NCBI GenBank assembly: GCA_905221605.1
Contig: CAJNDS010002249.1
Span: forward strand, 1-64,000
Direction of reading: 5' to 3'
Length of the DNA stretch: 64,000 nt
From: Symbiodinium natans
Lineage: Eukaryota; Sar; Dinophyceae; Suessiales; Symbiodiniaceae
Shown here: piece after piece, positions 9,404 through 20,899 of the stretch
Position numbering within the stretch: the first letter of the stretch is position 1
How the letters are laid out: each line of letters starts with the position of its first letter
Notes under the pieces: model-generated
Told to the model about the DNA's origin: nothing
What the model saw: only the letters and a program-made list of their open reading frames with translations
Database searches by the model: none
Position numbers and translations under genes: made by a program

Positions 9404-11376
9404 ACCCAAAGGATTCAGATTCACCAATGTGAAGTTTGCAGGTTTAGTAAGCCTTATTCCCTTTTTTAGGGTGCAGGTTGTCCCACAAGCCCCAGACTTT
9501 GTGGAACGGCCGCCTAGATTTCCTGGGTTTGACCTGAAGGTCCCTATGCAGCAGTTTATACCTAAAGGCGCCTATGTAGTACCGTTTAAGGGTCGTGTAC
9601 TATAATCCCTTATATAGCCTTAGAGCCAACTTAGAGCGTTTCCGTCGGGTTTAGGGGTCGGGGTTTGGGGCGCAGGCTGCTGGATAAAGTTTCCGCAGTG
9701 CTCGAGACGGATGAGAAGAACGGCAAGGCCGGAAACGCTCCGGGGGTTGTTGGGGCTGCTGAGGGCGCTCTATGATGGTTCTCTTGCTTTGCGGGGTCAC
9801 CAGCTGGTTCTCGACCATAGAATCACTGAATAAGCAGCCCCAAACCCTAAACCCGAAAGGCTTGAGAAGGAATCGGGTGCATTGGCGCTTGTTTTTGAAG
9901 TTGGTGCTTCATGTTCTGGTGTCGACGCCTTCGGGAATTTTTGGGGAGCATTAACCCCTAAACCCTAAACTTCTAAGCCGCGGGAGGTGGGACTTCCGAT
10001 CCTGGATGCCATGTCCAGATCCTGTAATCCCGTAAACCCCAGGCAGACAGCCTGGACGTAATTTAGGAGATGCACGAAAACACGGGATCCCTAATATAGA
10101 CCCCCATAATTCTAGGATCTCCGTATAACAATGGTACCCCTAATATCGCAAACCCCATATAGGGGTCGGAATACCTACTAATTTAATAGTATTTCCTTAT
10201 CGAGAGCAACATTGTACCATAGACGAAGTGAGTATTTTGGTTTAGGGTCTATAAGAGTCTATAAGGGTTGCTCTACATATACTCTAAACCCCCTAAAACC
10301 CCCAAACTCCCTAAGCCCCCTAAACTCCCTAAACTCCAAGTCAACCTCAGACCTCAAGCCCCCTTACCCGACCAGATCCTTCGGATTTTGTGTTTTAGGG
10401 CCATGGGGTGTTTCATGGGGCGTTTTTTTTGGGGCTGAGGGTTTGGGGTTTCGGGTTTAGGGTTTGCAGGGCTGTTATGGGGTTTGAGGGGCTAAGTGCC
10501 TTGCAGGGCTTTGCAGGGTTTAGGGGCTTTAGACGATGTGGCTCTAAGAGTCTTCATAAGGTTCAGGGCTTATAAGACTGAGGGTTGCTTTGGTCAACGT
10601 TCAGGATTTCGTGTTTCGGCCCGTGCCCCGGCCGAAAAAGTTGGAAAACAACACATGTATATTGCATATATGGTCACTTCTCTGGAATGTGGTCTTTTTT
10701 TGGTTTCGTATTATAAGGCGGCCCCAATTATTTGGTATTTTAAGAGGGGCGAGAGTTCAGAGAACTGACCATCTATGGTTTTTCTATGTCTTTATATATA
10801 TATATACACACACACACACACATTGCAATGAGGGGAGCATCCCGTGCTTTAGAAGAGTAGCTGGGGTATTGATCCAACACACTGGCCGGATTCAAGCATA
10901 CGCCGCTGCCCACTGTCACGCAGACCCTCTGAAAGGGCTCATGCTTTAATCCCTAAACCCTAAACCCTAAACCCTAAACCCTAAACCCCAAACCCTAAAC
11001 CCTAAACCCTAACTAAACCGTTCAAGACAAGAGGCTTGTATTCAAGACCAACGAGGACCATCCGAGGCAGGGCATCGGGGAGTCTGAGGGTTCGAAGAAG
11101 CCCTGGTGCTGACCCGAGTGTCTTGTGAAATCATACCAGGGTTTAGGGTTTAGGGTTTAGGGTTTAGGGTTTAGGGTTTAGGGCCCTAAACCCGAAACCC
11201 TAAACCTAAACCCCGAACCCTAGAGTATGCCATCCCATCCCTCTGCCGCCCCTCCCTTCACCCTCCGTTCCTAGGGGGGCCCGAAGGTGGGGTGTTTGGG
11301 GGGAGGGGGGCTTGCTTAGACCTGTACACAAGGGAAGTACCCAAGAATTAAGGCACATGTCTCGTTTCAAATGATA

Positions 11377-11473
11377 CTAGAAGGTTCATGGGTACTTGTA
11401 AGTAGAGTTACCACTTAGAACTGTAGTTGCCTTGCTTAGAACCCCACTTATAACTACCCATGAGCCTCCAGTA
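11377..11473 (+). mobile_element. Inverted-repeat element, family C (copy 1)
   Basis: Starts AGAAGGTTCATGGGTACTTG and ends with the inverse CCCATGAGCCTCCAGTAG; inside are AGTAGAGTTACC and CCCACTTATAAC. Related copies are at 13803-13926 and 40061-40171. A CCCTAAA array starts at its last base. Confidence 0.75.
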
Positions 11474-12095
11474 GACCCTAAACCCTAAACCCTAACCCTA
11501 AACCCTAAACCCTAAACCCTAAACCCTAAACCCTGAACCCTGAAACCCTAAACCCTAAACCCTGAAACCCTGAAACCCTAAACCCTAAACCCTAAACTAA
11601 ACCCTAAACCCTAAAACCCTACTTGGGTGGTGCGGCTCCAGGCCCGACCAACCAGCCCTCAGCAGCCCTTGGTGAAAGAGGCCCCGGGGGCCGCCTCCCA
11701 GCATGAAGTCTATCCCCCACCCCTTGTCGGGTTTAGGGTTTAGGGTTTAGGGTTTAGGGTTTAGGGTTTAGGGTTTAGGGTTTAGGGCTAACCAACAACA
11801 AGATGCCCCCGAAAGAAGAACACCCTCATTTCAAGTCCTGTCGCAAGGGTGCTCAAGAGACTCAGGGAAGGGCCCTTATAAGGGACCTTAGCGGTTCTTT
11901 GGGGGCCTATTCAGGGGCTACTTGGGGTTATAGGGACTACATAGTTTTTTTTTTTGGCAGGGGTTGTACAAGAAAGAAAAAGATTCAGGGTCCCTTCTAG
12001 GGGTCCCTCCTTCAGCCCCTTAGGGTCCTGGCGGCTGTGGTGCACCTTCATGGGCTCATGCTTCTGCCAGCTTTATGGCTGAGGGCTTGGGGGCT

Positions 12096-12177
12096 CTCAG
12101 TCCTTAATAGGCATTATCGTAGGGGTTACGATGAACCCTAATTATTGATGACTGTTAGTTTAAGGGGGAACATCCCA
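12096..12177 (+). mobile_element. Inverted-repeat element, family D (copy 1, left end lost)
   Basis: AGTCCTTAATAGGCATTATCG faces GACTGTTAGTTTAAGG and GGGAACATCCCA. The left arm is shorter than in the copies at 25112 and 47032. Confidence 0.7.
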
Positions 12178-12582
12178 TTTGAGGGCTTTTTTTAACCCTA
12201 CACAGCCCAGAGCTCGAAGTTGAATCCGATGGTGTGGGGTTGTTAGATTTTAAACTCAACTCTTCTCCTCGCCCGGTTTTCGCCGGTCTACTCCTCGCTC
12301 ATCCCAGGGTGCCCAGCCCCAGAGTCTCCCTGGAGTGCCCAACCCCAGAGTGTCCCTGGAGTGCAGTTGCAAGCACATACTAACAAAGCGTATTTGAAGA
12401 ATGCCTTTGTTGAGCATCTCCTCTGCTTTCTTTCTTTTTGACGATGGATCATGGTCGGGATGTTCGAAGCAAAAAACTTATTTTTGTTTGGTTCATGGTT
12501 CCCTTAGAACATAGCAAACCCCCAAAACGGGTACCCTCATTATAATGTGGTTTAAGGGCTACCAAGAAAGCCCCACACTAAA

Positions 12583-12735
12583 CACTAACCCCTAAACCCC
12601 TAAACTCCGAAACCCCGAAACCCCGAAACCCCGAAACCCCGAAACCCCTAAACCCCTAAACCCCTAAACCCCTAAACCCCTAAACCCCTAAACCCCTAAA
12701 CCCCTAAACCCCTAAACCCCCAAACCCAAACCCAA
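12583..12735 (-). repeat. Octamer variant array (CCCCTAAA and CCCCGAAA)
   Basis: About six CCCCGAAA-type units are followed by about ten CCCCTAAA units. The extra C is fixed through the block, so the block grew locally. Confidence 0.95.
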
Positions 12736-12914
12736 ACTCAGCCCAGGTTCCTGAGCCTTCCCCAGCCCCGCCGGAGGGTTCCTTGGCTTTATTCTGGCTT
12801 GCTCTTCGGATTTTGTTTTTGGGTTTTTTTGTCGAAACTACTGTAAGGAGCCAAATAAGATAAACTTTTTGGAGGGGTTCAGGGTTTAGGGTTTAGGGTT
12901 TAGGGTTTAGGGCC

Positions 12915-13030
12915 AAGGTCCTCCCCTCGGGCCCTGGGTGACGCTGCACCAGTCGGCTCCCGTATCCTCTGTGCCCTTGGCAGTCGTGGCCCAGACGTCA
13001 ATGTCAAGCCTCCTGGCTGCGTTGGTTTGT
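12915..13030 (-). CDS. Exon-like island, probably minus strand
   Basis: Minus reading NAARRLDIDVWATTAKG then TEDTGADWCSVTQGPRG, with almost all codons ending in G or C. Flanked by TTTAGGG arrays on both sides in plus orientation. No family recognised. Confidence 0.4.
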
Positions 13031-13335
13031 GGGCGCAGGGTTTAGGGTTTAGGGATTAGGGTTTAGGGTTTGGGGTTTAGGGTTTCTCATTTCGCAATGT
13101 CACGGTGTTCGAGGAAGATGAACACTGCTAATTAAACCAGGGTCTTGGTGCAGCCAGTTCCAGAATTCTTGGGAGCCTTCGCTAGGGTACAGGGTTGTTT
13201 TGCTTTCGGTGTATAGGGTTTAAGGTATAGGTTTCGCAAAATTCGGCGCTGGATGATGGCAAGTCGGGCGGTAGCATCCCTATATACTTCGAATTCAAAC
13301 TTCCCCAAGTCGCCCCCGCTATCCCGGTACCGTCA

Positions 13336-13405
13336 ACCCTAAGCCCTAGACCCTAAACCCTAAACCCTAAACCCTAAACCCTAAACCCTAAACCCTAAAC
13401 CCTAA
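13336..13405 (-). repeat. Telomere-like array (CCCTAAA), ten units
   Basis: Nearly perfect; the unique island 13410-13495 follows (plus reading MAVLKIANAKDILSLSS, minus also open). Confidence 0.93.
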
Positions 13406-13639
13406 TCGTTCTTGAAGAGCAATGGCTGTACTCAAAATCGCCAATGCCAAGGACATCCTGAGCCTCAGCTCCCTACTCCAAGACCCTCAACCGTAGGGTT
13501 TGGGGTTTAGAGTTTAGGGTTTAGGGTTTAGGGTAAAACCTAAAGCTGAAACCTGCAGGAGGCCTGGACACACCCAACCAAAGTTCGGACGCGAGCCTGC
13601 CGGCGTCGGTCGAGGTCTCCTGGCTTTGCTCTACTTGGT

Positions 13640-13800
13640 GGGATCAGGGTTTAGGGTTTAGGATTTAGGGTTTAGGGTTTATAAGGTTTATGGGGTTTGG
13701 GGTTTGGGGTTTGGGGTTCGAGGTTCAGGGTTTTGGGTTTAGGGTTTGGGGTTTAGGGGGTAGGGTTTGGGGTTTAGGGTTTGGGGTTTAGGGTTAAGGG
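13640..13800 (+). repeat. Degenerate telomere-like array (TTTAGGG/TTTGGGG)
   Basis: TTTAGGG alternates with TTTGGGG; 13683-13720 is a run of TTTGGGG units. Confidence 0.92.
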
Positions 13801-13802
13801 TC

Positions 13803-13926
13803 TACTTGGAACGTCATGGGTAGTTAGAAGTGTGGTGAGAAGTAAGGTAGCTACAACTGTAACTGGTTATGACCTTGTTTAGGGTACGTAGAATCGTACG
13901 TATGACTACGCATGAACCTTCAAGTA
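13803..13926 (+). mobile_element. Inverted-repeat element, family C (copy 2)
   Basis: Starts TACTTGGAACGTCATGGGTAG and ends with the inverse CTACGCATGAACCTTCAAGTA; GTAGGG-type centre with TACGTA motifs. Confidence 0.72.
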
Positions 13927-14225
13927 GAGGTTCCCCCCCAACCCCCCCCCCCCCCCCGCCCCGGCGCCCCCCCACCCCAGTCACAAGCAGGCAGTTAGGG
14001 GTTTACGGGTTTCGGGCTTAGGGAACCCTAAACCTAAACCCTATAAAGCCCCATAATGCCCCATAATGCCCTACAAACCCTAGAAGGCCCACCCTGTAGT
14101 GCCTGGGGGCTTTCATTTTTCTTAGCTAATCAGGAGTCAGGGTCTAGTATTTTTGGGATTCAGATGTAGGACTTAGGGATTCAGGGTTTGTTTAGGACTT
14201 ATTACTGTTTGCTACTGCAGGCCTT

Positions 14226-14431
14226 TAGTTGAGGTACTCCACGCTGCTTGCGTTTGTTTGTTGGCTTCTGTTGTCCTTATCCATCATTTTGATGCGCGTC
14301 TCATGCATAAAGTCTTTTCGTGTACATGTTCTGACAGCACAATATCGAGTGCAGCACTCTGTGAATATTTTTCTGCGACACACTTGCAAAAGGAGATACG
14401 TGTTTCCAGGGCTTGCTGACAAGCCGAGGTA
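14226..14431 (+). CDS. Open frame of 67 codons, possible exon
   Basis: Reads LRYSTLLAFVCWLLLSLS then IILMRVSCIKSFRVHVLTAQ and FLRHTCKRRYVFPG. The N-terminal third is hydrophobic, like a membrane segment. It follows TGCAG/GCCTTTAG. The antisense is also open, and no family is recognised. Confidence 0.28.
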
Positions 14432-14852
14432 AAGTGGGTGATTGAGAGGTGCCTGACACCATCTGCCCCGAACCCAAGAACTGCAAGCGCTAAGCCCCCC
14501 ACCCCCCCCCCCCCCCCCCCCCCCGCCGAAACCCTGAAACCCTAAACCCTAACCCTCAAGCCTGTATACACCTTGTAACCTCAAAGGCCACCCTAAATGC
14601 TGAACCCCGCAGGCTTTACACATTCTGAACCAGCAGTCCCTTGACCAACCCTACGTAGGTTTCGGGCTTAGCGTTTAGCGTCCTAAGCCCCTAAGCCATT
14701 GTGGGATGCACCTCTCTGTAGAGTAGTCCCAGCAGCTTGCAAAGAGGGTATATATACCAGCAATCAGGGTACACTTCCAATTCTGAAAGGGTTGCGGGGT
14801 TGAGCGGCTTAAGGGGTCAGGGTATCGCAACACAAAGCCCAGGAAAATTGTA

Positions 14853-14936
14853 CCCTAAACCCTAAACCCTAAACCCTAAACCCTAAACCCTAAACCCTAA
14901 ACCCTAAACCCTAAACCCTAAACCCTAAACCCTAAC
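14853..14936 (-). repeat. Telomere-like array (CCCTAAA), twelve units
   Basis: Perfect repeats. Confidence 0.97.
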
Positions 14937-15453
14937 ACACCTGAGGTGATCAACCTGACGCTGCACTCCCACCAAGGCAGTGCCTCAGCCACACTCCTGG
15001 CAAAGGTTCACAGGCCTCAACCCTAAAAAACCCTTTAGCCCTAAAACCCTAAACCCTAAACCCTAAACCCTAAACCCTAAACCCTAAAAAACCCTTTAGC
15101 CCTAAACCCCCTAAGCTCAGATTGTGAACCTCTAGCTCCCCTCCTCCTCCCTATTTCCCACGTCGTACGATGCAGGGGATGGTTGATCCAATTGCTGGCT
15201 TGGGTGCGCCTCTTATGGCGCATGGTCTCGTCGAACTTTGCGGTGTGAGCAAAAGCCCCACACCCTAAACCCCAAACCCTAAACCCCAAACCCTAAACCC
15301 CTAAACCCTAAACCCTAAACCCCTAAACCCCTAAACCCCTAAACCCTAAACAGTTGAGCCCCTGGTTTGATGTCTGAGCCATTCGGGCTTTAGGGCTCAG
15401 GGGTCTTTGCCTTGTGGGCCCTCGGCTGTCATCACTTCGGGTGTAGGGCTTGC

Positions 15454-15578
15454 CTACCTAAAGCGCTCCTATGTAGTGGGGTTTAGGGTTTAGGGTTTAG
15501 GGTTTAGTGTTTAGGGGTAGTATACGATAAATCCCTCATGCCTAAACCAAAAAGGAACTGCACGAGAGCCTTCAGGTC
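15454..15578 (-). mobile_element. Family A copy carrying a telomere-like array inside
   Basis: Reversed family A copy: CCTACCTAAAGCGCTCCTATG at the left and GGAACTGCACGAGAGCCTTCAGG at the right. Where other copies have TACCTTTTTGGGG it has five TTTAGGG-type units (15480-15514). The array therefore lies within the element. Confidence 0.75.
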
Positions 15579-15983
15579 GAGTGGCCTAAAGAAAGATGAT
15601 TCACTACGAATTGCTTAAGAACCCCGAAAAGATAAATATATTCTTCCTTATTATTAAGGGTTACTAAAGGATTATTGTTGTTCTTTTATTCTTTTGGGGC
15701 TCTAAAGCAAATAGTAGTTCAGGGTATAGGGTCTGTAGGGGTTTCGACAATGGCGTGACATTTCCATCCTCCTCCACAGACAAGTCGAGGTGTTAGGGTT
15801 TAGGGTTTAGGGTTTAGGGTTGAATTAGGGTTTGGGGTTGAGGGTTTAGCGTTTACCCAGAGTAACCTTGTAAAGAAGGGCAGCATACACCCAACAGTCA
15901 GGCATGTTTCCCTTTTTCTAAACTGGTATAAGTGGGCTACGATAGGTAAGGTTTGGGGTTCAGGGTGCAGGGTTTGAACCTTC

Positions 15984-16085
15984 AGGGTTTAGGGTTTAGG
16001 GTTTAGGGTTTAGGGTTTAGGATTTAGGGTTTAGGGTTTAGGGTTTAGGGTTTAGGGTTTAGGGTTTAGGGTTTAGGGTTTAGGG
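15984..16085 (+). repeat. Telomere-like array (TTTAGGG), fourteen units
   Basis: One TTTAGGA variant, otherwise perfect. CCCTAAACCCTAAAC follows within 20 bp, giving a tail-to-tail turn. Confidence 0.96.
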
Positions 16086-17271
16086 AGCCCCGTGCAGCCC
16101 TAAACCCTAAACTTTTTTAGCCACACATGTCGAGCTCCCAGGTGCCTATCCATCGACGGAAGCTCTGACTGCCAACACCACTGCAGCCTTGCTATGCAGG
16201 GTTTAGGGTTTAGGGTTTAGGGTTTAGGAAAGCCAGGGCAGGTTTGCAGCACCTGTAGGGAGGGGTTTTGGGTTTTGAACTCTTAGGGCATTGATGTGTT
16301 CAACAAGCAATGTTAGTATGGTACTACATGAATGGTACAAGTGTGTAACAATACAATGAAGTGATAATCTAGCAGAATATGTTTTTTATATTACAGGTTA
16401 CTGCAATTGTGTATCCATATAATATCCTTATAGTATAGCATCACTCATTCAATGTCCTCAGAAACTTGGTCGGGGCTGAGGGCCGTGAGTTTAGGACGTA
16501 GGGCTCGAGCGCCCAGGTGATTGCCCGGCAGCTGCCGTAAACCCTATATTCCCTGCACCAAAAATCCTACAAACCCGAAAATCCTAATAAACCCTTTGAA
16601 CCCTATAAGCCTTGTATATAGACCCTCTAAATCCGATAAACCCAAAAAAGCCGCTAAACCCTACACACACTATAAGTTACTCTCTAAACCCTACAAACCC
16701 TATAAGCCCCATAAACACGATAGACCCTCGAAACGCCCTAAACCCTAAACCCTGAACCCGAAACCCTACACCCTACACCCTAAACCCTAAACCCTAAACC
16801 CTGTTCCCTAAACCCTCTTCCCGGAAAACCCTAAACCGCCTTAGCGGAGCGGAAGGTAGGCGCCCGTAACATATAGCCCTAAACCCTAAACCCTGAACCC
16901 TGAACCCTAAACCCCAAACCCTAAACCCTATTGGCTAATAAGTACCATGAACCTCGATGCAGTCGAGGCTGAGAAGCCCGACAGGGAGTCCGTCAGCCTG
17001 TCTGAAGCTGGGCTTAGAAGGGATTCCGGAGGAGGCCCCAGAGTCTGTGGCGTTTAGGGTTTAGGGTTTAGGGTTGGGGTGACTCACCAAATGTTCGCAT
17101 GCCAGGGTTTAGGGTTTTTTTCGGTTCCATGTGGCCATGCGCAACTAAGTGCCTGGAAAAGCCTGGGGCCGGGCCTGCCATTGTTGGAGTTCTCTGTTTA
17201 CCTCAAGGAAATTGGGGATGGTTTGAACCCTAAACCCTAAACCCTAAACCCTAAACCCTAAACCCTTACAG

Positions 17272-17653
17272 AGCAACCCCTATGCCCTAAAAGGAAAGTA
17301 CCTGAATCATTGGAGTTCTTGAGGACCATATTCCATTTTTGTTCGGTACCCGGTTCCTGTGTCAGACCCCATCCTTTGAGGCGTGTGTTTCTTCTGAGGG
17401 ATGTGTTTAAGTGAAACGATCTCTGGTCCTTTATGTGGGTAGTTGTCAAAATTATGGTCCCTTTTTGGATCCCTACTATAATGCGGCACCTAATGTTTAG
17501 GGTACCCCCAAAAGGGATCACAATTTTGACAAACACCCATGTAGTATTCTCAAACGGTTGTCTTGTTGGCCTGTTTGGGCGAGAAAACTGTTGTGGTTGG
17601 ACCATGTGGAGGTCTACGAAAATAGGGGACCCCCAATCTTGATCCCCAATTAG
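17272..17653 (+). CDS. Candidate two-exon gene fragment spanning family J element copy 1
   Basis: Exon 1 (17272-17410) follows a CCCTAAA array and TTACAG: QPLCPKRKVPESLEFLRTIF then HFCSVPGSCVRPHPLRRVF, ending at the donor GTGAAA. Exon 2 (17545-17653) follows CATGTAG: ILKRLSCWPVWARKLLWLD then HVEVYENRGPPILIPN and stop TAG. The join keeps phase 2 and restores Asn. The intron holds an inverted-repeat element. Antisense frames are open in part, and no family is recognised. Confidence 0.42.
17433..17542 (+). mobile_element. Inverted-repeat element, family J (copy 1)
   Basis: Starts ATGTGGGTAGTTGTCAAAAT and ends with the inverse ATTTTGACAAACACCCAT; TATGGTCCCTTTTTGG faces CCAAAAGGGATCAC. The second copy is at 50189-50299. 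Confidence 0.82.
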
Positions 17654-18040
17654 TAGGTTTCCCTTGCAAGAAGAACCACAGAAAAGGAACCTCTGGTTTT
17701 AGACCCCATGTGTTCAGTGAAGCGATTCAGATAAGAAAGCCCATTCCTGAGCCATGGAGCCGGGCAACGCTCCATCAGTCCGACCAGGGGGGGGGTTTGG
17801 GGTGGGCAGGGGGGGGGTGGAGGGTGTTAAGGCTTAGGGTTAGGGGTTAGGGTACAGTAGACGTTTCCTAAGTTGAATGAACAAAGTGGCACAAACTCTG
17901 ATGGCGGATTGCCCAGACCCCTAACTATACCCCAAACCCTAGAAACCGAAAACTGAACCCCAGGAGGCTGCGCGTTCAGTCATCGCGCCCATGACTCGCG
18001 AGGGCTCTGCTGCGTGGCTGTGCTTAGGCTAGGGTTTAGG

Positions 18041-18117
18041 CTTATATACTAACAGTCCTTAATAGGGATTACGATAATCCCTATTCGGGACTGTTGGTAC
18101 AAGGGGAACATCCCAAG
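18041..18117 (+). mobile_element. Inverted-repeat element, family D (copy 2)
   Basis: TATACTAACAGTCCTTAATAGG faces CCTATTCGGGACTGTTGGTAC, with GGGGAACATCCCAAGG at the right end. Confidence 0.75.
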
Positions 18118-18956
18118 GTATAGCTTAAGAACCCAAAATCTATTTTATGTAGGCCCTGATCATATGCAACCCCTCATATAATATAATGAGAGTCTCCCTA
18201 AACCCTAAACCCGAAAACAAGTAGGTTTTGGGTGAGGTAGGGGTTAGGGTTTCGGGTTTAGGGTGTCCAGGTTTTTCGAGTCCAATGCTTGAACGGGTTT
18301 AGGGTTTAGGGTTTAGGGTTTAGGGTTTAGAAAACTGGGATTGCTCACTTCAAGAAACATCACCAAGATTCCCTATGCCCAGTAAACTAGGGACATCGGC
18401 CTTAAATTCGCACGGAATTCCGATGATGAGTTGGGCTTCCTACAGAGAGGGCTTTGGGTTGAGTGATCAGGGTACAGTGCAGTTCCTTACATGTAAGCTA
18501 CACAAAAGGGTTTAGGGTTTAGGGTTTAGAGTTTTTAGGGCTGTCCCGCATAGTCTGGCCCCCAGCCCGAAACGCTATAAACCCCCAAAACAGCCCTCGA
18601 ATTGAAGCCCTACTAACCCTAAACCCCAAACTCCAAACCCTAAACCCTATCTATACTCCAAAACCCTAAGCCCTAACTCCAGAGCCCCAAACCCACAAGA
18701 GGGTTTAGGGTTTAGGGTTCAGGGTTTAGGGTTTAGGGAGTTTAGGGTTTAGGGTTTAGGGTTAGCCAAGAGCCCTGGTGTCTGGGAGGTTCCCGCTGCC
18801 GCCCGCGCCGCGTCCTCGTCGCGGACGCAGCCGTCAGCGGCGCCAGGTTGGGGGTTTACGATACCAGGGATTTTGGGGTTTAGAGTTTAGGGTTTAGTGT
18901 TTAGGGTTTAGGGTTTAGGGTTCAGGGCAGGGGTGCATTGTTGGGGTCCTGTTCAT

Positions 18957-19049
18957 ACCTGAAGGGTCCCAAGCAGCCCCTTCATGGTTTCGTTATAAGG
19001 GGTTCTAGTATACCACCCCAAAACCGTAGTACACAGGAGCCTTTAGGTA
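18957..19049 (+). mobile_element. Inverted-repeat element, family A (copy 4)
   Basis: ACCTGAAGGGTCCCAAGCAG at the left, ACACAGGAGCCTTTAGGTA at the right, TATACCACCCCAAAACCGTAG inside. Confidence 0.8.
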
Positions 19050-20446
19050 AGGGATCCCTACTATTTGGGAGTCTTATATCAGGGGTCCCTTATTTGCGTA
19101 AAACCCTGAACCCGTAAATCCTTGAAGCCTCCATGCCCACTCCAAGCCCTACGAAAACTGTGCAGGAGCGCGACTAGATTGAGTTAACCCTAAATCCGAA
19201 AGCCAAGAAGCCTAAACCCTAAAACCCTATCTAGAGCAACATGTATGCCCTCAAAGCAGGGAAAATACACCACAATCAACAACACATCTCACTTTTTGAA
19301 AGTATCCAGGTCGTACCTAGACCCCGTGGCTGCAACCAGGTTTCTTGGTGACTAGCCGGAAGTGATGTGATGAGCATGGTGAGTATAGTCGATCACGTTT
19401 GTTGGCACCCGAAAGTATGAAGGAACTATGCAAGATCCTAGAGGGGGCCCACTTTCAGGATGATCCCAAACCCTAAACCCAAACCCTAAACCCTAAAGGG
19501 AACCCTAAGCCCTAAACCCGACACCCTAAACCCTAAAGTGTTTGGTACCTAGCGTGGAAGCCCAGCATCGAAAAAGCAATACGCGCTACGAGGGGACCTT
19601 GGGGGGGGGGGGGGGGGGGTTGAGGGTTTAGGGTTTAGGGTTTAGGGTTTAGGATTTAGGGTCATCATTATTGAAGTCAGCCGTTTTAAGGGTTGATCCA
19701 CAGACCCTGCTGAACCTAGCTTCTTGTTCAGGACCTTCAAACTAAGTTACATAATCCCCTTGGTATGGAGCATGTCATCTCCTTAACAAAATCCCCAGAC
19801 CATACCCTAAACCCTAAACCTTACACCCCAAAACCCAAAACCCTAAACCCTGACTTAACCTCTCATCTTAAGTCAGAACACTTCGAAGATTCCCGGACGG
19901 CTGAGGGCAACGCTAAACCCTAGCCCTAAACCTTAAACCCTAAACCCTGAGCCCTGAACCCTGAACCCTGAACCCTAAACCCCAAACCCTGAACCCTAAA
20001 CCCTAGCCCTAAACCCTAAACACCCAACAGCCCCGCTCCAGGCCTTGGTCCCAAAGCCGTGGTACTCAGCTCTGCTCGAGCCCGGGGCCTTAGACGCAAT
20101 AGGTACGGTATAGAGTTACAAAGACCCTAAATTGGGTTTAGGTTTTAGGGTTTAGAATTTAGGGTTTAGGGTTTAGGGTTATTTGGATCCTAACTTAGGT
20201 TCTACAGTCCCTCCGCTATAGTTAGTATAGCACAGGGGCCCGATCGTTCGGAATTTATTCAAGCTTCGGGTGTTAGGAGTTGAGGGCTTTTCAGAAGCTT
20301 AGGGTTTTCAGGGTCTCAGGGGTTCCTTCGGGTGTTAGGAGTTTCGGAATTTTAGGAGCTTAGGGTGTTAAGGATTTCTTAGAATGTTAGTGATTTTAGG
20401 AGTTTGGTGTTTTTTTTTCAGTGGTTTTCGTGTTTTAGGGGGTGTC

Positions 20447-20717
20447 ATGGGTCGCCAGAGCATGTTGTCGATGATGATGCTGCAATACTGCGCATGCTCG
20501 CATAGCCCGGCCGAACACCGGCGTCGGACCTCGCAACTCGGTGGTGCTGCTGCTCCGGCTGGTGGGCTTGAGGATGAGGAGGAAGCAGAGCAGGGTGCCC
20601 ATTCAAGCGATGACGATGTGCAGTTTGTGGAGGAACAAGAGTCCTTTGGGGGCATGTGCCGAGGCAACATCTCTCATTGACTTGGACCTGTTTGCCCTGT
20701 ATGCCCAAGCCCCACTT
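20447..20717 (+). CDS. Candidate coding segment with an acidic stretch
   Basis: An ATG frame of 77 codons from 20447 to TGA at 20678-20680 begins MGRQSMLSMMMLQYCAC and carries LEDEEEAEQGAHSSDDDVQF then VEEQESF. Low-complexity acidic tracts like this are common in real proteins. In a second frame, IDLDLFALYAQAPL (20674-20717) runs up to the edge of family B copy 3, so a frame change or intron may lie between. A T-rich stretch with TTCAG is at 20411-20421. No family recognised. Confidence 0.4.
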
Positions 20718-20844
20718 GGAGGTTCATGGTACTTATTAGCAAATTAAAGCTGTACTTATAACCCCCAGTAACAAGCCCCTTAAGTGCCCTAGTATGGTTA
20801 TAAGCACAGTTTTACGTACAGCTATAATTAATTTAAGAGCCTCC
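20714..20844 (+). mobile_element. Inverted-repeat element, family B (copy 3)
   Basis: ACTTGGAGGTTCATGGTACTT at the left; TATAACCCCC and GGTTATAAGCACAG fold inside; the right arm AATTAATTTAAGAGCCTCC is decayed. Confidence 0.75.
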
Positions 20845-20899
20845 GGCTCAAGCCGCCGACCCCGCCGGAGCATTGTTCAGGGCTGAAGCGGCGCAGCGT

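Larger units (their letters stand above)
9404..12580. repeat. Mosaic region without a resolvable gene
   Basis: Decayed family A piece near 9571-9640; reversed family G copy at about 10075-10160; TA/CA tract 10797-10823; CCCTAAA arrays 10950-11015 and 11474-11622; TTTAGGG 11140-11186 meeting CCCTAAA 11186-11223 head to head; TTTAGGG 11729-11790; a decayed family E copy 12474-12567. Unique islands 11020-11138 and 11625-11728 lie between CCCTAAA (left) and TTTAGGG (right). Confidence 0.75.
14500..17220. repeat. Mosaic region dominated by telomere-like arrays
   Basis: C-run 14497-14524; CCCTAAA 14853-14936, 15021-15125 and 15262-15352; TTTAGGG 15795-15860, 15984-16085 and 16198-16228; degenerate CCCTAAA 16737-16930. 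Unique pieces at 14937-15020, 16115-16198 and 16960-17050 are exon-sized but unassigned. 16270-16460 is AT-rich and unique, with nothing recognised. Confidence 0.8.
17654..20400. repeat. Mosaic region without a resolvable gene
   Basis: Family D copy 18041-18117; partial family L 18120-18233; family A copy 18957-19049 joined to a partial family G 19049-19106; TTTAGGG at 18297-18330, 18705-18768, 18885-18925 and 19622-19655; degenerate CCCTAAA at 19800-20030; G-run 19598-19620. A GC-rich island at 18775-18850 is unassigned. Confidence 0.75.
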
